This document shows, one piece after another, positions 13,609 to 27,600 of a stretch of 64,000 nt of DNA. Origin of the DNA: Cyclina sinensis. Taxonomy: Eukaryota > Mollusca > Bivalvia > Venerida > Veneridae. A program made the position numbers and the translations under genes. The notes below the pieces were generated by a model, which saw nothing but the letters and a program-made list of their open reading frames with translations, did no database searches and was not told the DNA's origin. The stretch lies in contig JAAONU010000001.1 of the NCBI GenBank assembly GCA_012932295.1, positions 58,625,693-58,689,692 on the forward strand, given 5' to 3'. Each line of letters starts with the position of its first letter. Positions within the stretch are counted from its first letter, which is position 1.

Positions 13609-15248
13609 ATGACGAGCAAAGAAGATAAGAGAAGAAATATTAAGAAAGTTTTAGTCGATGCTGGCATTGTAGCAACGTTCACGGGATATCCAGGATAATT
13701 ACTGCAAAGTCAACAAAACTGAAAGTGTTTTGGCTAATATTTGTTTTATCAGCATTCGTCGGTGCAGTTTATCATCTTTCACTTATGATAAAGGCGTACT
13801 TTTTATATCCTGTAGCAGAAATATCAAGTTCTAAAGAAGGTATTCCAATTGAGTTTCCGTCAGTCACGGTATGTAATACTAGTCCAAGTATCTCTTAAAA
13901 AAGTGTCAGCAATTGTGACTTCACCTAAAGGTGAAAATTTGATTCAAATGGTTTACATTTGTATCCGAAATTCTCAGAAGTAGACAAAGTTCGCTTCAGT
14001 TTGGACTCTATGGAACTTTTCTTTGAAAACTTTCCTCAGGAAGCGACACAAAGTGCTCATAACATAGAAGATTTCGTCCTATACTGCAAATTTGACAACG
14101 TAGTTTGTGGACCAGAAAACTTCTCGACATTTTTTGATAGTGCAAACTATTTTAATTGTTTCACATTCAACAATGGCTATAATAAAGAAACAAAATCCCT
14201 GGCAGACAAAAAGCTTGTAGCCAGAGACAAAGGCGTAGTAAATGGGCTTTCTTTAATACTTTCACTCAACAACGAAAAACCTCCCCATGGAGCCTACGGA
14301 ATATACGATAAAGGAAAAAGTCCAACAATTCAGTGCCGGCGCACGTGTCCAAATCCATGCTCCTGGCACGATGCCAAGTCCTGCAAATCAGGGTTTTGAT
14401 GTTGCTCCAGGATTTTCAACTACAGTAGGAGTTCAGGCAGTGCTGCATTCCAGGCTGAATCAACCTTATGGCAATTGTACATCAAAGCATCTCCAAGGTG
14501 GTCGTGAATATCGTAATACTATGTCAACATGTCTTCAAATTTGTAAACAGACCATACTTGTGAACAGATGCTGGTTGCAAAAAATCAGACATTCACTATG
14601 CTTTACGAAGGCGATATTTTAGATGACAAAGTTCCATTCTGTGGAGTTATCAATGAATACCAAAACTGGAGTTACATTAGCAAGAAGGAGAAAGACGCAT
14701 ATCTTGAAAAACTTGAATGCCAAAAGAACGTTTTTAAGGACTTTGACAAAAATGGAATTGACGATAAACTTTGCGGATGCTTTCAACCATGTGAGGAACT
14801 GACATACAGAACCTCTCTTTCAATGTCTCATTGGCCTCTTGAGTTCTATCATTACGGTTTGCTTCAATCGTTAAACATAGATGGAAGGCTCCAAGAACAA
14901 TTAAAAGAAGCTCATGATATATTGCGTGCCTATATAAAAAGGGCTGATGAATCTATGATTAATGGAACGGAGTTTGAGTTCACTCAGACAGACCTGAATA
15001 ACAAAATGCTAGCTTCATCTATTGTACGAGAAAACTTAATTCGGCTTAATATATTTGTAGATAGTCTTAGTATAACTGAATTTAAGAAAGTGCCTACGTA
15101 TGGTATATTTGACTTACTGGCGGATATCGGCGGTACACTTGGTTTGTGGCTGGGCGTTTCTGTCCTAACAATGATGGAACTCATTGAACTGAAGATGAAA
15201 ATAGCATCGTACCTGGTAAAACACACATTAAGAACGACAGAAATGTAA
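13609..15248 (+). pseudogene. DEG/ENaC (ASIC/FaNaC-like) sodium channel, intronless and frame-disrupted
   Basis: A full-length degenerin/ENaC-type channel can be followed without introns across about 1.64 kb, but the reading frame changes at least five times. The order of parts fits the family. There is a cytoplasmic N terminus, starting MTSKEDKRR, then TM1 (KVFWLIFVLSAFVGAVYHL), then the post-TM1 motif FPSVTVCN. The Cys-rich ectodomain follows, with GARVQIHAPGTMP, GFSTTVGV and RLNQPYGNC. Last are TM2, with the selectivity-filter region GGTLGLWLGVS, and a short C terminus ending RTTEM. Frame changes lie near 13690, 13890, 13950, 14290-14330 and 14570-14590. The usual HG motif before TM1 reads TG, a possible loss of the gating His. 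These channels are trimeric Na+ channels in the plasma membrane; FaNaC members are opened by neuropeptides. An AG acceptor at 13571 could join an upstream untranslated exon. Either this is a pseudogene (lack of introns allows a retrocopy) or the assembly carries indel errors. Confidence 0.85.
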
Positions 15249-17569
15249 CTGCCAGGAAGGTAGGTTACTCGATCATTTAGCAATGGTTTGAGGATGACGA
15301 AGTTGAGATCAGTTTCCTCGATGAAGTTCATCTTAAGTTATCTTCTTCAATCAGAGTTTAAGAGTATATTGATAATTGATATATATCTATGTACTTCGCA
15401 AGTCCACTGTCAACATTATTTGTTGTTTTATTGTTTTGTTTTTTTACAAAGTTTTTGGAAAAAATAGCAGTTCCTTTATTTTGTTTGTAATGATATTCCC
15501 CTCGAGCTTCAACTCTTACCATTAAACATGGCTATAAAAGCTTAATTATAATTGAAATATTAAAATTGGATCTTAAACTTCAATTCTTATAAGTTGTTTG
15601 CTAATTATAAAACGTAAAGGCTTAGCGGCACTGGGACTGAAGTAATCATACTTGAAAGAACACTAAAAAGCTGATCTAGACATCAGTCTAAGTTGAAGTT
15701 CCCTAGTGAGTAACAGAGAGATGGCATTTATCAGAAATCAGCCGTACCTATCTTTAATATTAACTGTTCTGTCGGAATACCTGCCTTAGTATTCGTTAAT
15801 AGTTTGGTTTTTATCTCATTGATATTGCAACAGATTTTAACCCCGTTTGGTGAGTTTTCTTAACATGTCAAAAGATCCAATAAGTTCTTTCTTAGCATAA
15901 GAAAAGGATGTCCAAGAAAAGTGTTTACTGATAGAAGTTACTTAAAAACTGACAGCCAAGTTCCGGGGAGAAACCAGAGAAACGTTTCAGAAATGATAGA
16001 TATTTTATTATGAAATAAGCCATTTATGTCTCTTGATCATGGCATCAATAAATATGTATAAACAATATACGTATAGCAAATATGGTTAAACAAAGAAAGT
16101 TGAGAACTGTACATAATGTCATGTTGTAAAACATTATCAAAATATTTGTTTATACTATAACTTTGATTTCGACACACTAAAAAGGAAGCAGGAATTAAGA
16201 GACAATGCCAACAGTAAACATTAAAATTCGAATGCATAAAAACACATTTTACGTAGTTTTGCACACATATATATAGGACCTGACACAAGATTTCATTTCA
16301 TATAAACTTCAATTCAACGAGTTCATGTCTGGCGAGCTTAGTATCATTATTACTTGATGACTTGAATCAAAGTTAACGGAAATGTTAACGAGTGTCAGAT
16401 TCTTTTTATCACGTGACCAAACCAACGGTAAATGGGTCTTACCTTAGCTATATTTATTTGAACTGTACTGAAAAAAGCTGTTGCAAAGCATCCGAAAAGA
16501 AAGTAAAATTTCATAAAAAATAATAATTGAGTATATTTATAAATTAGGCGTTTAATCAAATAAATATAAAAATAAAAAGTTTCAAGTTTCAAAGTAGTTC
16601 CAAATAAAATGTCAAAATATGTAAAAAAAAAAAATATTGAACATAGAAGATGTCTCTTTGAACCAGGACGTCTAAATTATATATAAATGCAAATAAATTT
16701 TAAAAAATGATAATCTAAAGCAATAAGTAAATAAGTCATGTTTTGTTAGTCATGTGATGAACTGAGTTGTGTTGCGAATTAAATTCACAATCTGTACATG
16801 TTATGGTTAGGGGAAAGACTATAGAGAGACAAAATGCATTACAAAACTATAAATAACCAATGACGTTCAAATGTTTTGTATACAAATGCAGCGTATATCC
16901 TTAGTATAGTTTTATTTGTAAAAGTCAATAATTAAAATATCTTCATATTATTTGGCCGGGTATAATAATACGCTTCTATATATAGATTTGTAATGTCAAT
17001 GTACAACTGGCATTCCACTACAAAATTATATTCGTCCTCTTATTTGTTATAAATTTTACATTTCCTATCATTAAATGGTATACACTGTGGGTTTTTTTCC
17101 ACTTCCAGTCTATGACCGGCTATTCTTAGTCTTTATAAGCTATTTGATATATAACTGAAAACCAAGAGGATGTAGATCTATAAAACAATACTCTCAACGA
17201 ACCTTGTAAGTGAGCTTGCCAATTTTGCATAAAATTATCATAAAACTATCAAGTAGTTTTTGTTCAACAGCCCCTAGGATTATTCTTTTCTTTTCTACCC
17301 CTTGGTTATGCCAAATTTCATTAAACCTTAAGTGTGAAAGTAGTATTTTGAGTATCAAAACCCAATTTACTTGCCCCAGATGTATTTCAATATCTTATTT
17401 TAACATATGCGTAAGGATCGAACTAATTAGCTTATCAAAGAGTTCTGAGTAAGAAGTGCCTGGGAAAACGTTGATAATGGTACAGGTTTCCAATAATCAT
17501 TATTATGAAAAGTTTAATGAGATTACCTACATAAAACCACTTTACATGATTGATGCAAATATTAGAAAA
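15249..17569. other. Intergenic, no gene seen
   Basis: AT-rich sequence with only short non-descript open frames on both strands. I see no exon with family similarity. Confidence 0.4.
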
Positions 17570-17790
17570 GGCGACATATCTTTCTTTGCGCCTTCGCGTT
17601 TTCGCTCGGTAGGTGGCGTAAATGCAAAGAGTCGAAATTTGAAGGCGAAAATACCTTCTCGCACAATGAAGTTTAAAATTATTGTAGTTATATGCGCACC
17701 GCCCCCACCCCCCACTGTTTTTCGAGGCGAATACCCTACAAATCAGTATTTTTCATTTGCCTTTTCGCCTTTACCCAGACGAAAACCGAT
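17570..17790. repeat. Interspersed repeat rich in TTCGC / GCGAA
   Basis: Contains CTTCGCGTTTTCGCTC, AAGGCGAAAATACC and CCTTTTCGCCTTTACCC in alternating orientation, with a C-rich tract at about 17699-17713. The same vocabulary recurs at 48880-49290, so I take both to be members of one interspersed family. Short open frames here are not coding. Confidence 0.45.
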
Positions 17791-18167
17791 ACAGTGCAGA
17801 AAACATTTACCATAACTAATGCGTACTCAAATTTTTTAACCTTCAGCCAAACATGAAATATAAAATAATGACTAACGACTTGTGAAATATGTAAGAAAAG
17901 ATTGAAGGTATGGTATTAGCGATGTCAAAATTCTTGTTCTTATTAGGTATCTTACCTACTCATAAAAAGTGGGTTCCCTACTCACACAAATGTACTCATA
18001 CAAACATAAAACAGAGTTGCATTACTATCTCGTTGGTGTAATCTGCTTTAAGAGACACTGTTTCGCAAAGATCACAAATAAAATGGAATATATTAAAGTT
18101 TTAAATTTTTGTTGTTTCTTATGACAGAGTTCCTTTTTTTCGTAGGTCTGTCCCATCAGGATAGACT

Positions 18168-18601
18168 TTAGATGGCTGAGGTGCTTTCCTCCGTAACTTT
18201 GGTTGACTTCTACAGTTAAAAGAAAGACTGTTATTGAACTAGCAAATAAAAACATAGAAGATAGGATATTTTTTTCACTTCATGTTGTGACGTATTACAT
18301 TCACTATTTATGTTACTGACAGCCTGCTTTAAAATTGTATATAATAAAAATGAATTACGACAATGAAGATTAGAAATAAGAGATGTGAGAACTTAGAAAA
18401 AAAATCGATCATATTGTGTGGGAGTGAGAGAGATAGAACGGCGAAAGAAACAAGATAAGAGAGACTTAATAAGAGAGAGATATTTACCGTGCTGTGGCCC
18501 GTGCTGTGAACCGTGCTGTGACCCGTGCTGTGAACAGTAGAGTGGGTGATGTCGTAACTGTGCAATGTCTGCCATTTCGACACTTGCTTTCTAAAAGCCA
18601 G
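18168..18601 (-). CDS. Cytoplasmic tail with HST(V/G) repeats and possible PDZ ligand
   Basis: Exon 18488-18601 continues TM7 in phase 0 with [19 protein letters not shown], as in other adhesion GPCRs. It then has a repeat of His-Ser-Thr with Val or Gly: [19 protein letters not shown]. The last coding exon, 18168-18209, adds [13 protein letters not shown] and the stop. The C-terminal S-A-I fits a class I PDZ ligand pattern (S/T-x-hydrophobic). The repeat arises from tandem CAGCACGGKYCA-type units in DNA. An alternative frame of this exon gives a His/Gln/Gly repeat, but it ignores the incoming phase and the family-like RKQVSKW. Confidence 0.8.
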
Positions 18602-21600
18602 CTGGATCTAAATTGTTCGTAATTAAAATATACTACAAAATATTGATACTAAATGTCAACTTCAACTTAGTACTGCCAAAAGTCAATACTGACTATACTA
18701 GGGCAGGCGTTGTTGTTATAAAAGAACACATTTCAACTGATGTTAGAAACTAAACAGTTTGTATTATTCTATTTTCATGAAGAAAAAAGTATTAGTGATA
18801 ATCTAATTGAAATCTTTAAATTTAGTTGTAAAGTGGAACTGAAAAATGGTTTTAATACCTTTCTGTTCATTGCACAATAAAACACGAAGATGAGCACACC
18901 CTGTAAAGACATGATGTAAACATAAAATATCTCTTTTTGGAAGTCATGCCTTAACAAAATTTATTCCAATTTATCATACCCCCAATACATAGTGTTGCAG
19001 CGGGTACATACATGGCTTTCATATAAACATAAGCACGTAGAAGAGGATCACTGGTTAAAATCACGTCTATCATTTATTTATGTTGTCAAGTGTATTGAAT
19101 AAGAAACATTTCTATTCATATATGATTATTCTGAGGTATTGCACAACCCACAATCAAACAATATCTCACTCCATTTCACTCCAGACTTATATTTATTTTA
19201 TTCTCTTGGTGTCAAGATACGGGAGCTAAAACAGTTGAAAACACAATTATACACAAATAATTACTTAACATGGAATTCATCAACTACATACCTGGATACT
19301 GTTAAACAGTGCGAATAGATACTGGAAGACCAATGTGTCCTTATTGACAGAAAAGATTCCAAACACCCACGTGATTCCCATGATTGGCATCAAAATGACG
19401 ATGCTTCTTACGCCAGCCCTACCAAAAGGTTTGGTTGAACAATCAGTACTTTGACATGTTTAAATAGTTTAAATAGTTTCTGTTCATTAAAACTGCCTGT
19501 GGTTTCAGTCTGAATTTATCTGTATTGAATAATTATGAAAGAAGAAGGTTTAAAATGGAAAATTGTTCTAGTCCACTGTTTACAGAAAATATAAGAATGA
19601 CATTCCATCAACTTCAAAATCTTCTGAAAGTATAACTTGTATATATTTATAGTTATGTTTTCATGCGGGTAAGACCAGTGTGGTGACAAGGTAAAATCAT
19701 TAAAAAGAGTTTCTTAAAATCACAGTGACAATTATAGCGCATAAACTGCTTTTAAATTGGCTGTAAAATGGTAAAATAGTGCATTTTCATTAATTTCATT
19801 TCCAGTAATAGCATAAAGGCAGAGTTCAGCTCTTTTCAATAGCAAACAACTTGCCTGTCGAACATATAAATAAAATATATAGCAATTTATGGCAATTTTG
19901 TCGCGTTAAGTAACCATTAATGTATTGCTAGGATAAAAGGGTATATGTCGCGTAATAGATTTTTCAATTCTCGTGATGAAATACAAACAATATGATTCTT
20001 TTTAACCAACAGTTTATAATATATGACAAATATTAACTTCAAACCTCACAGGTCTATCAAGCAAAAGGGAAACATTTCTAAATGATTATTTTTCTTTATA
20101 AATTTAAAAAAAACTATATCAACGCAGTCTGGACTGTTGATAAATCAGAAAAAGTACATCAAATATTGAGACTAACAAACATGGTTCCAATTTACGACCC
20201 AAACTTCATAAGAAGAATGATCTCTAAGAGACTGGGTTTCAAATAAGCTTCATTTATTCCTAGGTTTACCATGCAGACCCTGTAGTTTTTTGGTTTTCTT
20301 TTTTTTTCTTTTTTCTTTTTGAAGAGTGTGTGTGTGGAGGAGGTGGGGGGATTATTGAAATCGTTGATACCCAATTTTAATTTATTTACTATATTTAAAG
20401 ACAAAAAAGTAATGTAAACGAAAGAAAATTGAAGACAAGCTAAAAATTATAAAATACTTCCAATATATAATGTATTACATACATAAACTCATTGAAAAAC
20501 AGTCCTGTGTAAATGCTAAGAAAATACACTTGAAATAGAATTTATACCTTGCTTTTTCTTTGTCTGTTTTCTTTGACATGGCTGCTGTGGTGAACATTTT
20601 CCTAATCACCAGTATCACTATTGTCAGATTGGCCTGTACGTTAAAAGCTACATTAGATTCGGGTTTATTGAAACGGGAAAAACACGCATTGTTAAACATT
20701 GTTTTCAAAAGTCATCTCAGTCATAGCCATGTAAAGATATAATCATCTCAGTCATAGCCATGTAAATATATAATCATCTCAGTCATAGCCATGTTAAGAT
20801 ATAATCATCTCAGTCATAGCCATAAAAAGATACAATCATCTCAGTCATAGCCATGTAAAGATAAAACCATCTCAGTCATAGCCATGTAAAGATATGCTCA
20901 CAGGTTTGGCTACTTATCATTTTATCTAAAATTATGTATTTACTAAATTGAAGTTTATTACATCTAAAAAATTGAATGTGTTTGGAAAAAATGTTTATTT
21001 TTTACTAGAGATTTCTGCACTTCCTCGTTTAAGATCCCTTGCACTATTACAGTAAAGACAATGATTTCATCACTGTGGAAACATGAAGGCTGACGTTTTC
21101 AGTCATTTTACTACCATTTAAGTTTTTAATTACATTGTAAAAATTAAACAACTAAAACTGCACTCTAATAAGTCCGGCGTTAGCATCGATTCATGAGCTA
21201 CGCATAGCAATCTTAACTAATATTCATTAAATGTCAACAAACTGTAATCCAACTAAGTAACTTTTTACGCTTGAAATAGTCTAATGTATGAATAAAAAAT
21301 GAAATATAAGCACTAACACCAACATTTGGAAGATCATTATAGGAAAATATATACTGAGTTTATATTACAGCATTCTAGATCTTTTACCGTAAGATATTAT
21401 ACATACCACAATGACTACTAGAACTGGTACGAGAAACGCCCAGATTAATCCTGATGATGTTGACAGCCAACATCTACAAAGTTCATACAAAGGTATATCA
21501 AATAGCACTGACTATTTCTATTGACTAGTTTTAGGATTTGTGCAATAAAGGACACTAGAAACTTCCTTGCACTATCTAGTATCGAATAACAAATCTTTGC

Positions 21601-24600
21601 ATCACTTGTGTGGGAAAGTAACACTGCTACGTGTGTCACGCAAATGTAGTTAAAATATCTTTACAGAAAAACTACAGAAAGAAACAGTAAGCAAACAATT
21701 CTGATATCAAGCAAACAAAGTAATACATGTTAATGAGGTAAGTAATGGGTGAAAAGAAAGAAGGAAAGACTTTATTTACGATTTGCTTCCTCCATATCCA
21801 TCAAGCTGGACAGATCCCATAGATATTGCAACTATGACAACGGCCAGAGCTGAAACAGAACAAGCAACTACAGACAGAAAGCCCTACTACAACTTTGTTA
21901 AGATTTTATATGTTAATGTACTTTATAGTATGTTTGTCATTTTCTTTAAAAATCCACTGTTTAATACCATTTCAGACTCAACTTAAGACTCAGTAATGAA
22001 TCATTTACTTGTTAGTTAAGTCGTCTATACATATCTATATGGATGATGACTCTCTGTACTTAAGTGATGAATGACAGAATGTTTTCAGTTTTTTTACCGT
22101 ATGCTCCAATTAAAAGATGCATTCCGATTCTACGTGAACTGAATGGAAAAAGCACTGTGTTTGCCAGTAGTAAACCTTCACCGAGCATGATGAAAAACAC
22201 GACAAGGAAGACGAGATGTAGTAAAACTGCCTATGGCAGTGCAAGCAGCCTGCAAAAATGTAGCAATTTAATAGAAATGTGTTCAGAACACTTGTTTCTC
22301 GTCTGTATTTCTGAAAGCGTCGATTCTGTTTCAGTCAAAATGTTGTTTTTACTTTATTTATTGTCAACAGCAACTTTATAGCAAGCATTTAGTTTCAAGA
22401 CTGGTTGTCAACACGGTAAACTTCCTTTAATGCGTTTGTCTCAGATGTCAAAAATGCATTTTTTCTATTTCATAAATAAGGCTTGAATTAGTCTTTATAA
22501 TAAAAGAATACACCCCTTACCTCATTTTCAGTCTGGTCTACACCTGACAGAAACAGCAAATATGCCACAAACAAAACACCGGATAAATTCATATTCAGTA
22601 TTGTCTTTTCCGATTTAACAGCCCTAAATATACAAATATATTCATACACTTTCATTCAGTCTTCTCTAAAGGAAACGGTACACTTTACTTGTTGTTGTTG
22701 TTGTTATCAGTGCTATACGTTTGACCGATAAGAATTGCAAAAGTTTAACGAAAAGGGAACTTGATATTTAATTATTTTATTACATTGAAACAAGGTAAAC
22801 AACTAGGATATGGTCAAAGCTGTTAATGGTTTGGAAATAAGAAAAAAAATACAGATGAAAATCACCAACCTCCAAAAGAAGCCGTGCACAGCGACAGTAA
22901 GGACAAGACATACCATAGACAATATACATCCTACCATGGATATAACACTCAATGCAACATCGTGGGCCTCACTCTGGATTAAGACAGACAGAACAAGGCA
23001 TACCAATATTTAATAAAGTTGTAACAAAAGTTATAGCTTAGCGTTACTGATAACTTTTAAGACGCAAAACAAAAATGCAGCTTCTCAGAAAATTCGAATG
23101 TATACTATATTTATATATATTTATATATTTTTATAAACAAGCTTTACTTACGGAAAAAGATCACAAGTGATAGAACAACTACAACTGCAATTGAGACGGA
23201 AGTATTCTTTGCATTTACAGTATTGTATATAAACGAGTTGTCATTCTTTTACACATACCGTCAATTTCGAAGGACTCATAAGTACCGCAAAATTTGTTAA
23301 ATGATCGCATTTGCAGACGACTGTTTTCGTATCTTTAGAGAATCGGTAAAGCCAACACCCTTCTGATGACCAAGCACCTGCTGAACTATTTAAAAATAAT
23401 TGCAAATATTGACACTATTTTTCTCGCTAAAACATAATAGAAATGTTGATGCCAAGTATTTAAGGATAAGGGAAAGGCGGTCAGTTTGAAAAGTAGTATG
23501 CGATGAAACAAGGAAATACTAAGTAAGTTCCTTTTACCAAGAGTAACATTGGAGTATGTTAACCTAAATATTTTATAAATATAAATTAATTGAAAAAAAG
23601 AAAACAACTTTCGAATGGCAATTCCTTTTAATGACTTCTGAAAAAAGTAAAGGCTATTCATAGTAAAAATCAGTATTCCAAACTGAAATACCTGTTGTTT
23701 TTGCTCCAAAACGAACAAGAGGGGTTTTCCAATGAGCCCTGGAAAAATTCAAGAAGACAATATTTGTCAGTGGACCTATGCAATATATTTTCATCTCCTT
23801 TCACGTTATTTTAAATCATATCAAATTCATACATTAATAGAAACTTGGCTATGCAATGCGCTACATACAGTATTTGGAATAGTGAAAACGATATTAAGGG
23901 TTATCCCTTAACCTTCTGAGTAGTAATTTATGCTGATATTTATACTGAAAATGTGATACATTCTTCACCAGGGCCTCGTATTATTTGCTAACTGGTAACA
24001 TAGTTATCCAGTATTTTTACTAGATTAATGCCCTTGAAAGCTATAAAGCCGCAATGTGAATGATTGGTTTTAACGGAAAACATCTCCGTTTCCTCACAAA
24101 GTATCAATCTATGACGTCACAATATCTGTTTTCATAAAAGAAAACAATGGTATATAGAAGCAAATACAGCTAATATCCTCGCCAACAGCTTTTCGCTAAC
24201 GGCAGTTTCTTCCATTCCCTATGATTTGCGAAGCTAGATCATTTTCAGAATGTTAATTCAGTTGTTGATTACTTACATTATAAAGCTTGAAACGTAATCT
24301 CAATTGGTGTGTCCTAGTTTTCGTTCTGTCTTCGGAAAATAGGTAAACGACAGAACTGGTGCATTCAACTTCTTCTTTGTGTCGCTGTTGATGTTTTCAA
24401 ACAGAAACGATTTACACAAGTTAATTTATATATAACCGCCGCGACAGGCAATATTTAACTGTTTCCATTGCCTAAACAAAAAGATCACTTCATGAAAGTC
24501 ATTATATCCCTGAAACAGCCCATAATAAAATTTTTCTCTTTATTTTTCTTTTTTTTTTGCATTGTCTAGTATCGAACATGCATCAGAAAACTCATATCAA

Positions 24601-27600
24601 TACACCACTGAATACTCTTAATAGCAGATCAACGTACTTTTTAACAATATACAAACAAAATACTGACTTATATGCGCATGATGCATACGACAAAGCATAT
24701 AAAGAGACCCATGATTTGATCAGGTGGTAAAATGTTTGTTTTATTAACATTTCTCTTCAAAGGCGTCAGAGAACAAACTATAATTCTATAAAATTTCTCT
24801 AAAAGATTAGTCACCTTCTGTTTACCAGTGTTGATGGAAGAATTTGTGAGAGATTTCTGTACAAAACACTACTATATGATTTGGTCGTCTGCTCTGAAAA
24901 CAGAAAGTCAACAAATATGCAATTTCGTAAATATCATATGTAAATGTGACCTTTGTTTTGCAAGAAAAAAGTACATATGTTACATTCAAGAACAGTAGTC
25001 TCTATGGAAATTAGTAATCAGTGCACTGACGTGTCACGTTTCTATTCGACAATTAAATATCACTCTCAAACATTATATTTCTCAATTTTTGAACAATTTA
25101 ATGTATGTTATGTTATGCAGAAACTGAACAAATTGTATGCAAGTTGTTGAAATATATGATAAATTCACATTTATTCCTTGGGATTCACCAACTGCATCAA
25201 TGAAATTGAAAAGAACTGAATGATGTCAAACACAGAACAGGTGTAACGACTGACCGCAGGAAACTTGTACATTGTCTGCTGTATTCTCTGCCCAGTCAGG
25301 GACATCTCCGGCACTTCTGTTTGGAAATTTTATGTTTACACACCCATCGGTGGATCCTACCGTTAGAACTTATAAAATAGAAAAATAAAATTTGAAAGCT
25401 CATGTAGTATAAAAAGGAAACGAAACTAGATCTAATAAAAACAGAATCAGATGAGGTTATCTTTTTTTTAAACTTACATAAATTGGACTTCTAGTTATTC
25501 CTATTTTTAAGAAAAATGGTAAAACTGCTGTTGGCAATTATCGCCCGGTTTCCTATCTACAGCATTGTTTCCAAGATTTTTGAGAGGGTTGTATATGACC
25601 AGGTAGAGTCCTATTTTAAGTTAAATAAGTTATTCTACTAAATTTCAATCAGGTCTCCGAAATGGGTTTTCTACAGACACATACTGTAGACCACCCAACT
25701 CTTCTTATGAAATTAAGTGCGGCTGATCTTGGCTGATTATATTTTGTGATGAGTTTAGATCATATCTTTCTGACATAAGGCAGCTTGTTGATGTTTCAGG
25801 TACACATTCATCTGCCGCTCGGATTACATGTGGTGTTCCACAAGGGTCAATTCTTGGTCCTCTTTTGTTTTTAATTTATGTTAATGACATGTCAGCTGTA
25901 GTCAAAAATAAGGTGTTATTATATGCAGATGGCTCAGGAATTCTGGTTTCAGGTAAATTTAAGGCTGATGTTGAACATGCCCTGGAAGATGATTTGCATC
26001 TTGTTAGCCAGTGGCTGGTGGATAATAAGTTATCACTACATTTAGGCAAGACTGAGTCAATCTTATTTGGGTCTAAACATAGACTTAGGTCAAATTCATC
26101 CCTCAATATTAAATGTAATGGCACAGTTATTAAATCAACTTCTTCGGTCAAATATCTCGGAGCAACCATTCATCAATCATTATCTTTTGCTGCAATGGCT
26201 AGTGTTGCAGAAGGCTAATGCACGTTTGAAATATTTATATCGTAAAAAAGAGTACCTCACTCAACATACTAAGATACTTCTAGTTATGTCCTTAATTCAA
26301 TGTCATTTTGATTACTGTTGTTCAATATGGTATCCCGGTCTATCCAAGTTCCTTCAAAACGGAACTTCGAGTAATTCCAAGAATAAGCCGATTAGCTTTG
26401 TCCTTGATCTTGAATGCTAGGTCACATATTAGGTCCAAATCACTTTCGCTCACTAAGCTGGTTACCAGTCAATAAAGGTGTAGATCAGATCATTCCTTTG
26501 TCATGTTTTAAAGTAACAAAAAATGGTCTGGCTCCTGATTACATGGAAGAATATTTCATCCAACAGGTCACTGTGCATTCTTACAAGACCAGATTAAGAA
26601 ACAAGGGTGCATTTGCAATCCCAAAGGTCAAAGGTTTTGGTTCCAAGTCCTTCTGCTTTGTGGATGTTCGTTGTGGAATAGTTTGCCAGCTGAATTATCT
26701 AGTATTGCCAGCATAACATTCTTTCAAAATAACTGTTAAGAAGTACTTAATGGACAATTTGTAACTGTTTTAATACTTTTTATATGAGTTTTTAATTTTA
26801 AATCAGGTTGTTTCGGTATAGGAATGGTTTTAACTCATTTCGTCTATCAGTTAGCACATTTAATATGAAATGATGCATTTCTTTTAGTCTAAGCGATACT
26901 CATGTTTGTGTCGCCTGCTACGAAGTAGCCGCGACATATAGGGATCACCTCTCCGTCGTCTGTCTGTCCGTCTGTCCGTCTCGTCACAAAACTTGTCCGG
27001 ACTACTCCTCAGAAACTACTTGTGCGATTTCATCTAAACTTTACAGAAATGATCAGTATCGTCGGCATTTTCAGTCCAATGACTTTTGTGAGAGTTATGG
27101 CCCTTTTATGATTTTTATTTTTAAGTTTTGTCCGGACTACTTCTCTTATACTACTAATGCAATTTAAATGAAAATTTACAGGATTGATCAGTACCTCAAG
27201 TACTTGCGCATATCTAACGGGTTTTCGGTTAAATGATTTTTGGCTTAGTTATGGCCCTTGAATGAAAAAGGCGTTTTGGCCAAATAATGAATTTTGTGTT
27301 GCAGGCTTCACAGTAGCTGCAACATGCTTAAAAGTAGCTATGACATATAGGGATCACTTCCCCATCATCTGTCTGTCTGTCCGTCCGTCCGTCTTTCTGT
27401 CTGTCCATCACAAAACTTGTCCGGACTACTCCTCAGAAACTACTGGTGCGATTTCATCTAAACTTTACAGGAATGATTAGTACCAAGTGTAGTTGTGCAT
27501 ATCGTCAGCATTTTCCAGTTCAATGATTTTTGTCAGAGTTATGGCCCTTTAATAATTTTTATTTTTAAAGTTTGTTCAGACTACTTTTCTTATACTATTA

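Noticed and set aside
18393..18575. His/Gln/Gly-repeat frame (QHGSQHG) starting at an internal ATG
   Set aside because: The alternative frame continues TM7 in the correct phase with the family-like RKQVSKW and reaches a sensible C terminus, so the QHG frame is a shadow.
20712..20897. Possible CRISPR-like array of regularly spaced repeats (also 34891-35250)
   Set aside because: Contiguous minisatellites without unique spacers, in introns of a eukaryotic gene; no cas genes.
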